DNA of 12,342 nucleotides from positions 1 through 12,342 of the forward strand of contig URHT01000043.1 of assembly GCA_900547745.1 (NCBI GenBank). The letters run 5' to 3'. Positions 12,176-12,342 of the stretch are shown here, in pieces. The notes below the pieces were generated by a model. The model was given only the letters and a program-made list of their open reading frames with translations, did not search any database and was not told where the DNA came from. A program made the position numbers and the translations under genes. How positions within the stretch are numbered: position 1 is the first letter of the stretch; each line of letters starts with the position of its first letter. The DNA comes from an uncultured Eubacteriales bacterium (GTDB taxonomy: Bacteria; Bacillota; Clostridia; Oscillospirales; Oscillospiraceae).

Positions 12176-12342
12176 TTAAGTTAGGATGTGCAGTAGATGC
12201 TCCATTTTACCATCCCATTCTCTGCTGGAATCAGCGCACTCTTTCAGTTCAGTTTCGACTTCAGTATTTATCGGCAAGTTTTTCTTGTAGCGGATGGTAT
12301 GCTCAAGGCTTGCCCAGAAGTCCATAGCGATTGTACGGAGTT
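12176..12342 (-). CDS. Small alarmone synthetase (RelQ/YjbM-type GTP pyrophosphokinase), C-terminal end
   Basis: The frame enters from the right edge and ends with TAA at 12178-12176, giving about the last 54 residues. The segment LRTIAMDFWASLEHTIRYKK followed by ELKECADSSREWDGKM closely fits the end of the RelA/SpoT synthetase domain in single-domain alarmone synthetases, where 'IRTiaMDFWAsLEHk..YK' is strongly conserved. Such enzymes make (p)ppGpp from ATP and GTP or GDP under stress. The catalytic residues lie outside the window, so activity cannot be judged. The tail after the conserved block is short (about ten residues). It is on the same strand as the Rrf2 operon but separated from it by about 290 bp and that operon's own promoter, so it is probably a separate unit. 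Confidence 0.82.
   Translation of the reverse strand, partial: LRTIAMDFWASLEHTIRYKKNLPINTEVETELKECADSSREWDGKMEHLLHILT

Overview
The window looks like a chromosomal segment of an anaerobic clostridial Firmicute, most likely in or near the Oscillospiraceae. This is inferred from strong AGGAGG-type ribosome binding sites, fairly GC-rich coding sequence, two FprA-type flavodiiron proteins, an Rrf2 regulator and an acyl-CoA dehydrogenase fused to electron-transfer domains. No mobile element, tRNA, rRNA or CRISPR array was seen.

Layout. The left part (1-1915) is on the + strand: the 3' end of a probable Rrf2-type regulator, a thioredoxin with a CPYC active site, a second thioredoxin with CGYC, and thioredoxin reductase (CAAC). 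A 15-bp perfect palindrome of Crp/Fnr type sits about 41.5 bp upstream of the predicted start site for the second thioredoxin and trxB. A convergent intergenic region (1916-2274) carries a bidirectional terminator hairpin. From 11822 down to 2275 seven genes lie on the - strand, in transcription order: Rrf2 regulator, a 637-residue acyl-CoA dehydrogenase/ETF-alpha/rubredoxin fusion, flavodiiron protein, nrdA, nrdB (O2-dependent class I ribonucleotide reductase), a nitroreductase-like flavoprotein and a second flavodiiron protein. The right edge (12176-12342) is the C-terminal end of a small alarmone synthetase (RelQ/YjbM type) on the - strand, separated from the Rrf2 gene by about 350 bp of AT-richer DNA that holds the Rrf2 promoter and a probable operator.

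How the genes fit together (inference). Nearly everything concerns O2, thiol redox or deoxynucleotide supply. Flavodiiron proteins reduce O2 (or NO) to water with electrons usually delivered by rubredoxin. Here a rubredoxin domain is fused to an acyl-CoA dehydrogenase and an ETF-alpha FAD domain, encoded 22 bp upstream of a flavodiiron protein, which suggests a wire from a thioester substrate or another reductant to O2. Class I ribonucleotide reductase needs O2 to make its tyrosyl radical and needs thioredoxin as reductant, and both neighbours are present. The locus can be read as an oxygen-exposure island under Rrf2, and perhaps Crp/Fnr-type, control.
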